DNA from: Symbiodinium sp. CCMP2592
Lineage: Eukaryota > Sar > Dinophyceae > Suessiales > Symbiodiniaceae
Assembly: GCA_905221615.1 (NCBI GenBank)
Contig: CAJNDT010003458.1
Span: 186,001-250,000, forward strand
DNA length: 64,000 nt
Reading direction: 5' to 3'
Every line of letters starts with the position of its first letter. Within the stretch, counting starts at the first letter, position 1. The notes beneath the pieces were generated by a model. The model was not told where the DNA came from, made no database searches, and saw nothing but the letters and a program-made list of their open reading frames with translations. Shown here in pieces: positions 53,340 through 64,000 of this stretch. Made by a program: the position numbers and the translations under genes.

Positions 53340-56300
53340 GCTCGCGCTGGGCGCTAAACCCTGAACCCTAAATCCTAAACCCTAAATCCTTTAAACCCTA
53401 AACCCTAAACCCTAAATCCTAAACCCTAAACCCCTAAACCCTAAATCCTAAACCCCTAAACCCTAAACCGTCTTCGGGGGTAACTCGGGTCCAGAGGACC
53501 TCGATCTCCCGTCCTGCACCCTGAGGCCCGAAACTGAGTTGAGCAAAGATCCCAACCCCGTCTCCGAAACGCTGAAAGCCATGAAAACCGATCGGTTTAG
53601 GGTTTAGGGTTTAGGGTTTAGGGTTTATAGAAATTGTATAGGGTTTGGGTCCGGAGTTTTAGGGGGTTTTGGGGGGGTTTTGGGGGGTTTTGCCGGGTTT
53701 TGCCTTTTGCTTTTGCTTTTTGATTTTGGGATTTGGCTGGGCTGGCTGGGCTGACTGGGCTGGCTGGGCTGGGTTGGGGGGCTGGGGGGCTTGGGGCTGC
53801 TGAGTTGGTGATAGAAATTGTATAGGGTTTGGGTCCGGGGTTTTGAGCGAAACGTTTTGACCGAAACGTGTTGAGCAGTTTCGTTTTTTTGCTTTGGTGT
53901 TTGGATTCTGGGAGTGGGCTGGGTTTTGACCGAAACGTTTTGACCGAAAGTTTTGTTTGTTGACTTGTCAGTTCGGAGTTTTCGCTGGGCTGGGTTGAGA
54001 AATTGTATAGGGTTTGGGTCCGGGGTTTTGAGCGAAACGTTTTGACAGAAAGTTTTGATCGACACGTTTTGTTTTTGATTTGTCAGTTCGGAATTTTCGC
54101 TGGGCTGGGCTCTGGGCCGGGATGGGCTGGGTTGGGCTGGACTGGGCTGGACTGGGCTGGGCTACTAGGCTGGGATGCTGGGTTTGGATTGGGCTGGATT
54201 GTATAGTTGTATGGGGTTTGGGTCCGGGGTTTTGCCGGGTTTGGTTTTGCTTTTGCAATTTGATCTTTGGATTTGGGGGACGGCTCGCGGGTTCTGATTT
54301 TTGCTTCTGCTTCTAAGCTGGGCTGGGCTGTGCCGTGCTGGGCTGGGCTCTCTTCGCACACGTTTAAGGAAAATTCGATGCTATTGAAAATGCAAATCAA
54401 TTCCAAGCGAAATGCAACACAATTTCTATTTATCCTGCTCTTGAGGGTTTAGGGTTTAGGGTTTAGGAAACTTTGCTACCCTACCACGCTTCGGATGTTT
54501 CGATCTCTGGATGTGTTGCACGCCGCTTGCCTCGCCACCATGCAGTGCTGTGAACAGCATCGGCAAAGCTCCACCATGCACTCGAGCCCCTAAACCCTAA
54601 ACCCTATATAAACCCTAAAACCCTAAACCCAATCTGTTCGCGGTTCAGGGTTCAGGGTCGCTGGGGTTGTGGGTGTAAGCTCTTCCATCCTCCTTGTACC
54701 TTGTCCCTAAACCAAACCCTAAACCGTTTGAGGCCTAAAGATGAATGGGGTTTTGAGTTGATTGCCTAGAGACTAGGGTAGTATGTGGAGTAGCATGGTT
54801 AGTATTTAGTACAGTCCGGGGCTTCGCGGAACAGCTTTCAATGTCGTGAGCCCCCCTTTAATCCGGAGGCTCTGGTGATTTATGGTACTCGATGTGGCAG
54901 CTTGTTCTGAAACGCTAACCTTTATCACGGTTCAGGCTTAGGCTTTAGCCTTGACGTATAAAGCTTTCTATCCAAGACTCCTTCGAATTCGATCCACAGG
55001 TGGCGGTCAAACATGTGAAGCAAGCGGCACGCCACGGCAAGAGCATGCTCCGCGAGGTGCGTTTCAGGGTCTCAGGGTTTTGGGGATTGCAGGGTTTAGG
55101 TATTTAGCGTTTGGAAGGTTTTCGGATTTGAGGGTTGGGGCCTTCGGGTTTTGGGTTTTAGGTTTAGGGTTTAGGGTTTAGGGTTTAGGGTTTAGGGTTT
55201 AGGGTTTAGGGTTTAGGGTTTAGGGCTTCATTACGGCATTAAGGTTTTGGATTTGGTTTCCAGTTTGCTGCTGCTGGTGCTGTTTAGGGTGTGACGGGTC
55301 GAGCCCGAAACGAAGGAACCCAATATAGGGGCCTAGATAATTACCAATACTGTTTTGGGGATTCCTGATTATAGTTATAGTATAATGGGCGCCAAAGCCC
55401 TATTCTAATTATTAAGGCACCTATATTACACCGTGAAAGTTTGCTTCTGATTAGAATCCGGAGCCCCCACAGGGTACTCTACTGGTTCAGGTTTGTGGCT
55501 TGGCGCATGCACGCATGGGGGAGGAAGTAGGATTCTAGTTTTGAGCCTCGAGTATTCAGGAACATTTCCCCCCTAGAGTCTCGCTCTCTCTCTCTCTCTC
55601 TGTCTCTCTCTGTGTCTCTCTCTCTCTCTCTCTCTCTCTGTCCGTCCCTCACTTCTGTCTGCTTCTCTCTCTGGCTTTTCCTTCTCTGTCGGTTTGTGTA
55701 TCTCATCATACTAGGGATACTTAAGCTGTAGTTGTACCCCAAAACGCTGTTCTAGTTATTCAGACCCCTACGGCCCCATATTGCCGTTTTGGGGTTCAAG
55801 GGTTCAGTCTTTCAAGGTTTCGGGGTGAGTCAGAGCTTTCGTCAGTTTTTTCGCTTGTGCTGTTTAACCCTAAACCCTAAACCAAACCCGAAACCCCTAA
55901 ACCCTAAACCCCTAAACTTTTCAGGTTTAAGTCAGGCTCCAGCTCAGTACACCAGTCTTCTCCGTCACCTAGCCCTAAGCCCTGAACCCTGAACCGCCCA
56001 AACCCTAAACCGCAGACCCTGAACCATAAACCCGAAAACACCCCCCCGCCCAACAAAAAACAAAAAACAACAAGAAAAGCTTAAACCCTAAACCCACAAG
56101 CGCTCATGGCAGATTCGTCTCTTGGCGCGGCTTCGACACGAAAATCTCCTTCACCTGCTGGACTTCCCGGCGGCTGGGGCCTCTGCGACTCTTTGCGGGG
56201 CCTAAGGAGCTGTAAAGTGCTTGGAGTTGCGCAGAAAATCGAAATTAAGTGAAGGTGAAGGGTTTCGTTCTTGTCTCAACAGTTCGGGGTTCCGGATTTG

Positions 56301-59300
56301 CTTCAAAACAATCCGAGGCTTAATCCTAAACTTTTAATCCTAAGCCCTATTGGACGTCCTTAGATCCGATCAGCTCAGCTTCGGCCGGAACCGTGTCAGC
56401 CCCACCTCCGCCCAGAGACTCCATTATCCCGGAATCAAGGAATATACCGTTAATCTTAATCGGGATCCTACTACAAATTGAGGAATATTCCGTAATTCAG
56501 AGAAATTAGAGTCTCTGGGTGCGTCGCCACGCGCCTGTGTCTCATAGTCGGCCTGACTTGGCAAATACGCCTGGCGCGCAGGTGGCGATATTTCAGGGTC
56601 GGCATCGAGGTCCCTTGATTATCTGAAGCTGTTAGGTCGGGACTTCGATTGACGGTGGAGTTCTTACGTTTCTTTACGGGGAGGGGTTAGGGGCCCACCG
56701 TAAGGCCGCAAACTCCTGAGCCCAAAGTGGCCGTAAACTTCCCATCTCCATAACTAACCATTGGTGTCGGCGGAGCTAAGGAGCCAGGGATGATGATAAT
56801 CCCTATTAAGTAAGGAGCTAAAGAGCCAAGGGGACCCCAAAACCGCTGCTTAGACGAAGAGCCTGCGGAGTCCGGAGTTGTTCTCACAGGAGGTTTTCGG
56901 AGTTAAGCACCAAGTACCTTACATGCAGCCGTGAAGCTTGAAACCTACATAAACCTTAAACAACCTAAGCCCTAAACTCGAAACCTCAAGCCCGAAAGAT
57001 AATAAGGAACCCTAGAACGGTAGGTTCTGTAGGGATATAGGTCCTGAACCTCGAAGCAGCCGTAAACCCTAAACCCTAAACCCTAAGCCCTCAACCCTCA
57101 ACCCTCAACCCTAAACCCTAAACCCTAAACCCTAAACCCTAAACCCTAAACCCTAAGCCCTAAGCCCTCCACATCCTTCCCGTCCCGAGGTCTCCTCGCC
57201 GGACTTCGAGGATATCTACCTTGTCCTGCCGTGCGCCACTGAATGTCCTGTTCTAGGCTTCAGGGTTCATTGAGGGTTCTAGGCAGGGGTTCATTTAGGG
57301 TTTAGGGTTTAGGGTTTAGGGTTCATTTAGGGGTTCAGGGGTTTAGGGTTTAAGGTTTAGGGTTAAGGGTTCATTTAGGGGTTTAGGGTTCCGGGGTTTA
57401 GGGGTTTAGGGGTTTAGGGTTCAGAGGTTTAGGGTATATTAGGGTTCTACCAAAGCTCCAAAGGGGCCCGACATGACTTGAAGGCATAATCTACAACCAA
57501 AGCCCTGTTAGTAACACTGAACTATGATTAAGGCCCCTATGTCAGTGGGCGTTTGAGGACTTCAAACAGAAACTTCAGGTACCTTGCTGCAGACCTCCAC
57601 AAGATCATCCAATCCCAGCAGGCGGGCTCCAAATGAGGATTTAGTGTTTAGGGTGCGCCTTTCGTGCAGGGGTCCATATACGGCGCAGGGTTTGGCGTGG
57701 AGCGCTGTGCTAGAGCATTTTGTTTTCGCCACCACAGCATTTTCTAGAGAGTTCTGTGCGCTTCAAACCCAAAACCTACAAACCTAAAACCCTAAGCCCT
57801 ACACCCTGATCCCTTACTTCTGATTGTACTTCAAACCCAAAACCTGAAACCCTAAAGCCGAAACCCGAAGCCCTCCGCCTTCGATCCCTTCTTGGAGGGT
57901 CTTTTGGGGACTTAGTAACTGGTTATTTTAGGGACTTACAAGTACCATAATCCCAATTAGGGTCCCTTTTAGGGGACTTATAAGTCTACTTACTAAGTCC
58001 CCCGACCCTGCAAGTTGCTTCTGATGACACCAGACGCAAGCCCTCTTGAACAGCCTCGGCTGTGCAGGCTTTAACAGAGAAGCACGTGCAGGTCATTCTG
58101 ACGCAGGTTCCAGCGGGCTCATGGTTCAGGGTTGAGGGTTCAGGGTTTGGGGTTCAGGGGTTAGGGTTTAGGATTCTAAGTCGATTTTAGTGCTTAGGGA
58201 TGAGGTTTTGGGGTGAAGGGTTGAGGGTTTAGGGGTTAGGGTTTAGGATTTTGGTTTCTGGGATTCGAGGCCTTTGTTGCCAAAGGTATGAGGGTTGAGG
58301 GTTCAGGCGTTTTCACTGTGCTGGCTGAACTCTGTCGAGTGCGTTCAGACATGCAGAAGAGAGAGATGAAAGCTCAAGGTGGGGAGGGTTCAGGGGTTAG
58401 GGTTCAGGGTTTAGATTTCTGGGATTCGAGGCTGTTTTTGCCAAAGGCATGGAGTCTGTGGCATGGTGGTTGCCGGCATGGGGACGGGAGGCAGGTACGA
58501 CAATGAGACGAGTTCTCCTAACATGGATCCCGTGGATCCCAGGTAGCCAGATCGTTATCTACTGTCGGGAAGCCCGCAAGCCCCAAAAGTGCAGAGTTGA
58601 AGGGTTGAGGGTTCAGGGGTTCAGGGTTTTCGGGTTTAAGGGCCATTCTATACCCATTATATACCCATTATATACCCATTATAGCCAATTATAGGGTAGG
58701 GGTTTGAGGTTTACTTGGAGGGTCGGGGGACTTAGTAACTGGATATTTTAGGGACTTATAAGTACCATAACCCCAATTAGGGTCCCTTTTAGGGTACTTA
58801 TAAGTCTACTACTTACTAAGTCCCTGACCCCTAAACCCTATACTACCCTTATAGAGCCCTTTAAAGGAACTGTTAGAATTCCCTTTAAAGGAGCCCTTAC
58901 TAAGTCCAAGTAGGGTTCAAGGGGAGCAACCCGACTCCATTCCCTCGCCTGCGCACTCGCACCGCGCAGATTTTGCGGGCCATGGCCTACCTCCACAGCA
59001 GCGGCGCAGGGGGCCCAAACTTTTATAGGGTTTTCCTGGACCCTGAAGAACCTACCGTTTAAGTTGAATTTAAGGACGTATAGAAGGAAATCAGAATCAA
59101 GGAGCCCTAAAAAGCTAGGTTCTTCAGGGTCCAGGTGGGGTTTAGGGGGTCGGTATAGGGTCCAGTTCAGGGTTTCAGAGCAAGATGATCCGGGTCTGGG
59201 GTCAGCGGCTACAGGTTTTAGGGGTCGGGCCGAAGGGGTACACCCTTGAGGCTGATTTAGGGTTTTAGGGTTTTGGGGTTTGAAGTTTAGAGTTTTGGGG

Positions 59301-62300
59301 TTTAGGGTTTGGGGATTTAGGGTGTAGGCTTTTGGGATTTAGGGCTTAGGTTTAGGGATTGAAGGTTGTTTGCGAGAGTTCAGGAGCCCTACGACCTTCC
59401 AGGGTGTTTATCTTGTGACAGTTTACATGTAATGCTACTGCCAACAGAAAGTTTATCAACACCAGGACTAGTCATAATTGGTGCTGGTAGGAGTAGCAGA
59501 AACAGCAACTTAGTAGAAGTAGTAGTGGAGGTGGAGGTGGAGGTGGAGGTGGAGGTGGAGGTGGAGGTGGAGGTGGAGGTGGAGGTGGAGGTGGAGGTGG
59601 TGGTGGTGGTGGTGGTGGTGGTGGTTGAGGAGCCGGGAGCAAGCAGCGCGCAGCTGTATTTTCAAGAGCCATGCCATACTGTCACTGCTTCCCCTCATCT
59701 ACGAGGTAGGTCATCTCTGCTTGCCTGCTTAGCTTCTAGAGATCCTAGCACAGGAGTTTGGGCATTGAGACGAAGGAGAATCAAGCCCGAACCAGTGTGA
59801 GCTTTTGCTTCTTCACATGTGCTGGAGAAGTCACGAAGGGTGATGCCTAGTACTTCCAGAAGCCTGAGGGCGGCCCCACCAACAGCTTCCGGAAGCTCGC
59901 CCGAAAGTGCGTGAAGAGCACCACCTCCGCCTTCGACACCAGGGCATCCATCGCCAAGGTTGCCAGGACGGAAGCCCGAGGAGAGCCTGAAGATTTTGGC
60001 ATCATGTTGAGTCGGGAGATTTAACCCTTCGCCTTCGACCTGGGTACTGAGTGAGAAAGTAGAACCTTCCAACTTCTCCTATACTGCAGTACAGAACACA
60101 CATGAACCACGCACAGTCGGCAAGAGTGCTTTATAGAGCACGCGATAACCAACAAGTCCGAGTACCTAGTAGTTTTCGTATAAAGAGACGCAAAAAACAA
60201 CAAGGAAACACATTCAGTTGTGTATGGTAGAGCTAAATTCTACCTAAATTCGCAGCCCTAAACCCTAAACCCTAAACTCCTAAACTTTAACCTCCGAAAC
60301 CCTAAACTCCTCAACCCTAGATTAAGCTCCTCAACCCTAAACTCCCTAGATCCCCAATGCCTAACCTTTAAACTGCTCGGGTGCTTATAGTTTAGTAGGA
60401 ATCGGACAGTTTAACCTTTTATTTCTGTGGTTTATTGGGAGAGTAAGACGCCTCAAAGCTAAACTCCTCAACCTTAAATTCCGAAACCCTAAACTCCTCA
60501 ACCTGAATCTCCTCAACCCTAAACTCCTCAACCCTAAACTCCTCAACCCTAAACTCCTAAACGCTAGAGTAGAGTTCTAAAACCTAGAATCTAAGTCCTA
60601 CGTAAGCCTTAAGCCCTTAAGCCCTAAAGAGCAGCCCTGTAGTCCCCAAGGTCGCTCACCGGGATCTGAAGCCCGCAAACATCCTGCTGTCCTCGGACTG
60701 CAAGTTGAAGGCAGCTCTACGGCTCCGGGGTGCTTTGCATGGGGGGGTGTAGGGTTTAAGGCTTAAGGTTTAGGGTTCAAGTTTTTTAGGGATATGGGGG
60801 CTTTGCGGGGTTTAGGGTTTAGGGCCGTGGAGGAGGGTTGAGGGTTCAGGGTTTTCTAGGGATATGGGAGATTTGGGGTTGATGGTTCAGTGTTCGAGAT
60901 TCAGGGTTTAGTCCTCAGGCTTTGCGTTTCCGGGTTTTTTGGAGTCGCGGTTTCGAAATTCGAAGAGTTCCTTTAAGGGATCCTATATAAGGGGTTTCTG
61001 TAAGGGTTTAGGATTTGGGAGGCTTTGCCGCGCAGTGAAACGTGGTGAGCGAGGCGAGGACGCAGGTGCAGCAGTTTTTGCAACTCGCCTGTCCTGTGGG
61101 CTTCCCGTGTCATAGGAGGCCAAAAGGGGTTTTGGCCTATGGGGGTTTCGTAGGGATTAGGGTTCCCATAATAGGGTTCATGTTAAGGAATCCCTACCCC
61201 AAGAATCTTAAACCCCCTGTGGGCCTCCCATCACCGTGACCGACACTTTAGGGTTTAGGAGTTGAGGGTTTACGCTTTAGGGTGTGGTCATGTTGATACC
61301 ATCATTTCATCATGGCCATAACCTCCTATCGCCTTATCACCGTCATCAGCGTCTTCATCCTCACAATCACGATTAGCATCAAAACCCTACACCCTAAAAC
61401 GTGCAGGTCTGCGATTTCGGCCTAGCTCGGGGCGGCCTTGGTGGCCTGGACGGGGACGAGCCGGAGGAGGCTTGGGAGTTTAGGTCGTGATTTCGGGGTT
61501 CGTGGGTTCTTACGGGGGTTTCATCTGGGTCTTATAGGGTTTTGTTAGGGTTTTGTGGGCTTTATCGGGGTTTTACAGGGTGCTAGAAAGGTTTTGCATG
61601 GTTATAGGAGGCTTTGATATAGGACATGAACGCTAAGCCATAATCTTGCATTGTAGTCCCTGTTGTGACAATCACAGGAAAACACACCCGATTGGGGTGG
61701 AGGGCCTGGGAGAAGGGGTTTAGTGTTGTAATGTTCTGATGTTTTGTACGGGTCAGTAGCGGTCAAAACGGATCTTGTATGAGTTGTAGATGCACGGTTT
61801 AAAGCTTTTCAGGGTTCTACCTCGGGTCAAGCAGTCGGCGCTGAGACCCGTACTCACTAACCATGTACCTGACCTTATGGTGTGTTTAAACCCTACCTTA
61901 ACCTACCAAGTTTTACTTTTTTCGTAGGTTCTTAAAATAAACCCTACTGAGGAAATAACATGTACATACGGATTCTATAAGGACCCTACAAAAAAGTAGG
62001 ATTTGGTAGGTTAAGCTAAACCTGAAGAAGCCACAAGAAGCACCGGCCGCCGGTCTCCCTCCGACGAGGCCTGTGGGGTGCTGACGGAATACGTCGTGAC
62101 GCGCTGGTACCGGGCGCCGGAGGTCGGAACTCAGGGGTTCGAGCTGTTCCATAGGACACCCTAAACCCTCCCAAAGGTCCTAGGTACTGCTATGTGAGAT
62201 ACTTCCCCAAATCATAATAGTACAGTAATTCCTAACAGAAACCTTAAGCTGTTCCAGAGGACACCCTAAACCCTCCACCCTAAACTTCGAACTTCACATC

Positions 62301-63417
62301 CCAAAACCCTGATCTCAGGAGACGAGTTTGAAGATTCGGTGTTGACGAGTTGGGGTTCATGGTTCGATAAGCCCCTAAACCCCTAAACGGCTAGCTTCCA
62401 GAGCCTGCCAGGTGATGTTGCTGCCGAAGCAGTACTCCACAGCCGTCGACATTTGGGCGGCGGGGTGCTTGACGTCCCTGTTTTGAGTGTTATCAGTAAG
62501 TCCTGAGCCGTATCCTCGGCCAAGGCCAACAGACCCAACACCGCAGCGGAACCATGAACGGATGACCACATTCGGACCCAGTCACCATTCACCACTATAG
62601 CCGTAATCATGGTGAGCATCTTCGTTCTCATCCTCATCGTCATCTTCACTACTGCGGTGGCTATTAGCATTCTCACCACCACCGGAGCCAGGGCGATCAC
62701 CGTCATGATCGCCATCACGATCATATTCAGCATCCTCATCAACATCATCGTTGGTCACTACCGTTGTTACAACCATCACCAGCTCTGCCGCATCAGCATC
62801 ACGACCCACCATTATCAGCATCACGCATCGTGATCGTCGCAATCACGATGTTGATTGTTACCATCAGCATCTTCACCCTCTTTGCTATCTTCACTATCAT
62901 CATCACCATCTTCGTCATCATCATCACCTCCACCATCATCGTCATCATCTTTATCATCACCACCATCATCATCAACATCATCATCATCACCAGCATCGCC
63001 GGGATCATCTTCATTACCATCATCATCCTACCGATCGTCGTTGCCGTGTTCCTTCTCATCGCACGTGTTACCTTTGTGCTCACCACTCTTCTGCCTCTCT
63101 TTCCCGTGCTTGCCAGCTCTCAGCACATGGGTGGTTGTCAATATTTGGGTCCCTTTTGGGGTCCTTATTATAGTACGGCACCTAATCAGCAGGGTACCCA
63201 ACAAGGGACCCGAATTTTGACAACCACCTTCATGCATCGTGATCTCTGTGCATGTAAGAAGGCCTAAACAGTGGTGACCTTTTCATAAGTACGGCCCTTG
63301 ATTAGGCAGGATCTTATACAGTTCCCTGAATGGAAGGACCCTGATTACAAGGACCTTAAGGTCGCGCGACCTTGCCCTCAGGTTGGCTGCATCCTTGGCG
63401 AGATTCTGGGCAGGAAG
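53279..63417 (+). CDS. ERK-type MAP kinase (TEY), 12 exons, 3' end beyond window
   Basis: Ser/Thr protein kinase of the CMGC/MAPK group, a cytoplasmic/nuclear relay switched on by dual phosphorylation of TEY by a MAPK kinase. Read in order: G-loop LGKGAYGTVY, catalytic Lys in VAVK, LREIRLLARLRHENLLHLLD (alphaC Glu), EDIYLVLP, catalytic loop HRDLKPANILL, DFGLAR, activation loop with LTEYVVTRWYRAPE, VDIW, GCILGEILGRK. Exons: 53279-53339, 55000-55056, 56113-56172, 57190-57244, 57593-57621, 58068-58106, 58970-59005, 60651-60710, 61407-61469, 62069-62122, 62412-62459, 63382-63417; all phases fit. Eight of twelve donors are GC. All key catalytic residues are present, so it is likely active. The lower C-lobe (subdomains X-XI) and any N-terminal exons were not found. 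About 540 coding bases span 10 kb. Confidence 0.88.
53350..53470 (-). repeat. CCCTAAA / ATCCTAAA block
   Basis: It lies just after the first MAPK exon: an exception to the usual polarity. Confidence 0.85.
53625..54260 (+). repeat. Composite minisatellite
   Basis: Four copies of a segment starting GAAATTGTATAGGGTTTGGG (53,630, 53,815, 53,999, 54,199) with GCTGG-type pentamers and GACCGAAACGTTTT motifs between. Long minus-strand open frames here are repeat artefacts. Confidence 0.8.
55000..55056 (+). CDS. MAPK exon: catalytic lysine
   Basis: Reads VAVKHVKQAARHGKSMLRE between CACAG|G and GAG|GTGCGT. VAVK holds the ATP-binding Lys. Confidence 0.85.
55158..55228 (+). repeat. TTTAGGG array after MAPK exon
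   Basis: Ten near-perfect units. Confidence 0.9.
55325..55430 (+). mobile_element. MITE family S
   Basis: TATAGGGGCCTAGATAATTA ... AATTATTAAGGCACCTATA. Confidence 0.8.
55583..55680. repeat. TC/TG repeat
   Basis: TC units with TG interruptions. The minus-strand frame over it is an Arg/Glu artefact. Confidence 0.9.
56113..56172 (+). CDS. MAPK exon: helix C and RHEN
   Basis: Reads IRLLARLRHENLLHLLDFPA, the segment joining helix C to strand 4. Acceptor GGCAG|A, GC donor GCG|GCTGGG. Confidence 0.85.
56412..56519 (+). mobile_element. MITE family E, diverged
   Basis: CCCAGAGACTCCATTATCCC and inverse, with several mismatches. Confidence 0.78.
57062..57172 (-). repeat. CCCTAAA array before MAPK exon
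   Basis: CCCTAAA and CCCTCAA units ending 18 bp before the exon at 57,190. Confidence 0.9.
57190..57244 (+). CDS. MAPK exon: strand 5 / hinge
   Basis: Reads VSSPDFEDIYLVLPCATE; IYLV is the strand before the hinge. Acceptor CCGAG|G, donor AAT|GTCCTG. Flanked by CCCTAAA on the left and TTTAGGG on the right. Confidence 0.8.
57285..57440 (+). repeat. TTTAGGG-type block after MAPK exon
   Basis: Starts about 40 bp after the exon ending 57,244; includes repeated TTCATTTAGGG. Confidence 0.88.
57593..57621 (+). CDS. MAPK 29-base exon: helix D
   Basis: Reads LHKIIQSQQ, matching the DLHK(V/I)I segment of MAPKs. Acceptor TGCAG|A, GC donor CAG|GCGGGC. Phases fit both neighbours. Confidence 0.75.
57891..58014 (-). 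mobile_element. MITE family A, reverse orientation
   Basis: Same element inverted; the terminal repeats have several mismatches. Confidence 0.8.
58068..58106 (+). CDS. MAPK 39-base exon: start of helix E
   Basis: Reads ALTEKHVQVILTQ, the LT.EH.Q......Q segment. Acceptor GTGCAG|G, donor CAG|GTTCCA. Confidence 0.78.
58714..58830 (-). mobile_element. MITE family A, reverse, right end eroded
   Basis: Preceded by TA; the distal terminus is replaced by CCCTAAA text. Confidence 0.8.
58970..59005 (+). CDS. MAPK 36-base exon: end of helix E
   Basis: Reads ILRAMAYLHSSG just before the catalytic loop. Acceptor CGCAG|A, GC donor GGC|GCAGGG. Confidence 0.82.
59034..59136. mobile_element. Palindrome W, single copy
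   Basis: CCTGGACCCTGAAGAACCTA ... TAGGTTCTTCAGGGTCCAGG. Confidence 0.8.
59520..59626. repeat. GGAGGT hexamer then GGT triplets
   Basis: About 13 GGAGGT units then eight GGT units, in a MAPK intron. Confidence 0.92.
60255..60560 (-). repeat. CCCTAAACTCCTCAA-type block before MAPK exon
   Basis: Variant with the 15-bp unit CCCTAAACTCCTCAA repeated, plus CCCTAAA; a family P element is inserted at about 60,390. Confidence 0.85.
60389..60447 (+). repeat. Dispersed repeat P, copy 2
   Basis: TAGTAGGAATCGGACAGTTT ... TGTGGTTTATTGGGAGAGT. Confidence 0.75.
60651..60710 (+). CDS. MAPK exon: catalytic loop
   Basis: Reads VAHRDLKPANILLSSDCKLK with catalytic Asp (HRD), Lys and Asn. Acceptor CCAAG|G, GC donor AAG|GCAGCT. 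About 400 bp of CCCTAAA-like repeats precede it and TTTAGGG follow. Confidence 0.88.
61407..61469 (+). CDS. MAPK exon: DFG and activation loop
   Basis: Reads VCDFGLARGGLGGLDGDEPE then E. The loop between DFGLAR and TEY is Gly-rich then acidic. Acceptor TGCAG|G, GC donor GAG|GCTTGG. Confidence 0.88.
61890..62018. mobile_element. Palindromic family N
   Basis: AACCCTACCTTAACCTACC ... GGTAGGTTAAG, in a MAPK intron. Confidence 0.75.
62069..62122 (+). CDS. MAPK exon: TEY and P+1 loop
   Basis: Reads ACGVLTEYVVTRWYRAPE. TEY is the ERK-type dual phosphorylation site; WYRAPE follows as in all MAPKs. Acceptor ACGAG|G, donor GAG|GTCGGA. Confidence 0.9.
62412..62459 (+). CDS. MAPK exon: helix F start
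   Basis: Reads VMLLPKQYSTAVDIWA with the structural Asp of DIW. Acceptor GCCAG|G, GC donor GCG|GCGGGG. Confidence 0.85.
62570..63040. repeat. CAT/CAC triplet region
   Basis: About 470 bp of imperfect CAT, CAC and CGT triplets in a MAPK intron; every frame is open on both strands. Confidence 0.88.
63129..63228 (+). mobile_element. MITE family C
   Basis: In the last MAPK intron; the right flank is altered. Confidence 0.82.
63382..63417 (+). CDS. MAPK exon: helix F end
   Basis: Reads VGCILGEILGRK, completing DIWAVGCILGE. Acceptor CTCAG|G, GC donor AAG|GCTGCC. The next exon was not found before the window ends. Confidence 0.85.
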
Positions 63418-63972
63418 GCTGCCCGAAGCACCCGAGCTTCAGGGGTTTTTGGCTCTTGCGGGGCAAGTAATTAGTAATCGTCTCCCTTCAGCTTCCCTGT
63501 TTAAGTAAAGCACACCCCAAACCTATTGTGAGTATCAAGTCCCCGTGTTACTTGAGCAGAAGGAGAGCTTAAGGCTTTTGGGTCTCCACATTTGATGTAT
63601 GTAGATGCATGTAGAAAAGCTGGCGTATGCCTGCGATGTCCAATCCACGGATTGCTCTGTTGGTTTGCCTTGCCCCAAATTTTACATGGCCTTTTGGTTT
63701 CCTGCAGACAGGAACAGGACCTGAACAACAAGCTCAAGACCCGTGAACCCCTACCGTACGCCCTAAACCCCTGAACCCCCCCAAAAGCCCGACGACAGGC
63801 TTGGTATTTTGGGGCCTTTTGGGGGCTGCAAGGGTTCGGGATAAGGGTTTAGGGTTTTGGCTGTAGGGTTTATTTTGTTTTTGACTATGGGTTAAGGGTT
63901 TAGGCCTCAGTGTTCTGAGTCGAGGGTTTGAGGCAGCAGCACGGGTTTTCAGGCAACTTCTGTCTGCACCCT

Positions 63973-64000
63973 GGGAGTTGCCGAAATTGAGGGTACCTTA
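63973..64000 (-). mobile_element. MITE family B, cut by window end
   Basis: Starts GGGAGTTGCCGAAATTGAGG. Confidence 0.55.

Noticed and set aside
53625..54406. Minus-strand frames of 96-146 codons rich in Pro, Gln, Ser, Lys
   Set aside because: They lie over a GCTGG-type minisatellite; overlapping frames on both strands are open.
59366..59800. 144-codon frame with Val-Glu repeats
   Set aside because: Product of GGAGGT hexamers in a kinase intron.
62375..63267. Overlapping frames up to 167 codons on both strands
   Set aside because: CAT/CAC triplets leave all frames open; real kinase exons lie at the borders only.

Overview
This looks like nuclear DNA of a dinoflagellate-type alveolate (inference). 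The evidence is threefold. Telomere-type heptamers (TTTAGGG / CCCTAAA) are scattered through nearly every kilobase. Coding sequence is cut into very small exons (often 29-150 bp), and in my reconstruction about half of the 5' splice sites are GC rather than GT, with AG|G acceptors. Every exon I could read lies on the + strand. No bacterial, organellar or viral gene was recognised. Most long open frames are chance products of simple repeats, so the real genes had to be assembled exon by exon from reading-frame quality, splice sites and phase agreement. No transcript or database was available.

Layout. 1-17.1 kb: many small exons of an unrecognised membrane protein with a Cys-containing ectodomain, one membrane segment and a charged tail; exons to 10.8 kb are well phased and later ones are weaker. 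17.9-24.4 kb: further + strand exons (same gene or the next), including an imperfect duplicated exon. 25-26 kb: long ACT/CTA triplet arrays. 27-30.4 kb: a few isolated exons. 33.1-34.1 kb: an almost heptamer-free gene for a protein with two tandem Atg8-like folds, the first broken by a frameshift. 35-40.2 kb: exons of unknown genes, one group ending at a stop at 40,246. 41.5-52.2 kb: an unknown gene whose exons repeat a short acidic/basic helical module after a hydrophobic exon. 53.3-63.4 kb: twelve exons of an ERK-type MAP kinase (G-loop, VAVK, HRDLKPAN, DFG, TEY, WYRAPE), running off the right edge before its C-lobe is finished.

Between exons are three kinds of material: telomere-like blocks, at least fifteen families of ~60-140 bp palindromic MITE-like elements (two groups with visible TA or 4-bp target duplications), and micro/minisatellites. 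The most striking pattern is polarity. On the + strand, sequence just after an exon tends to be TTTAGGG-rich and sequence just before the next exon CCCTAAA-rich, so many introns resemble head-to-head telomere fusions. Several telomere-like blocks are also flanked by 14-27 bp direct duplications of exon edges. These two observations are the best candidates here for an undescribed process.
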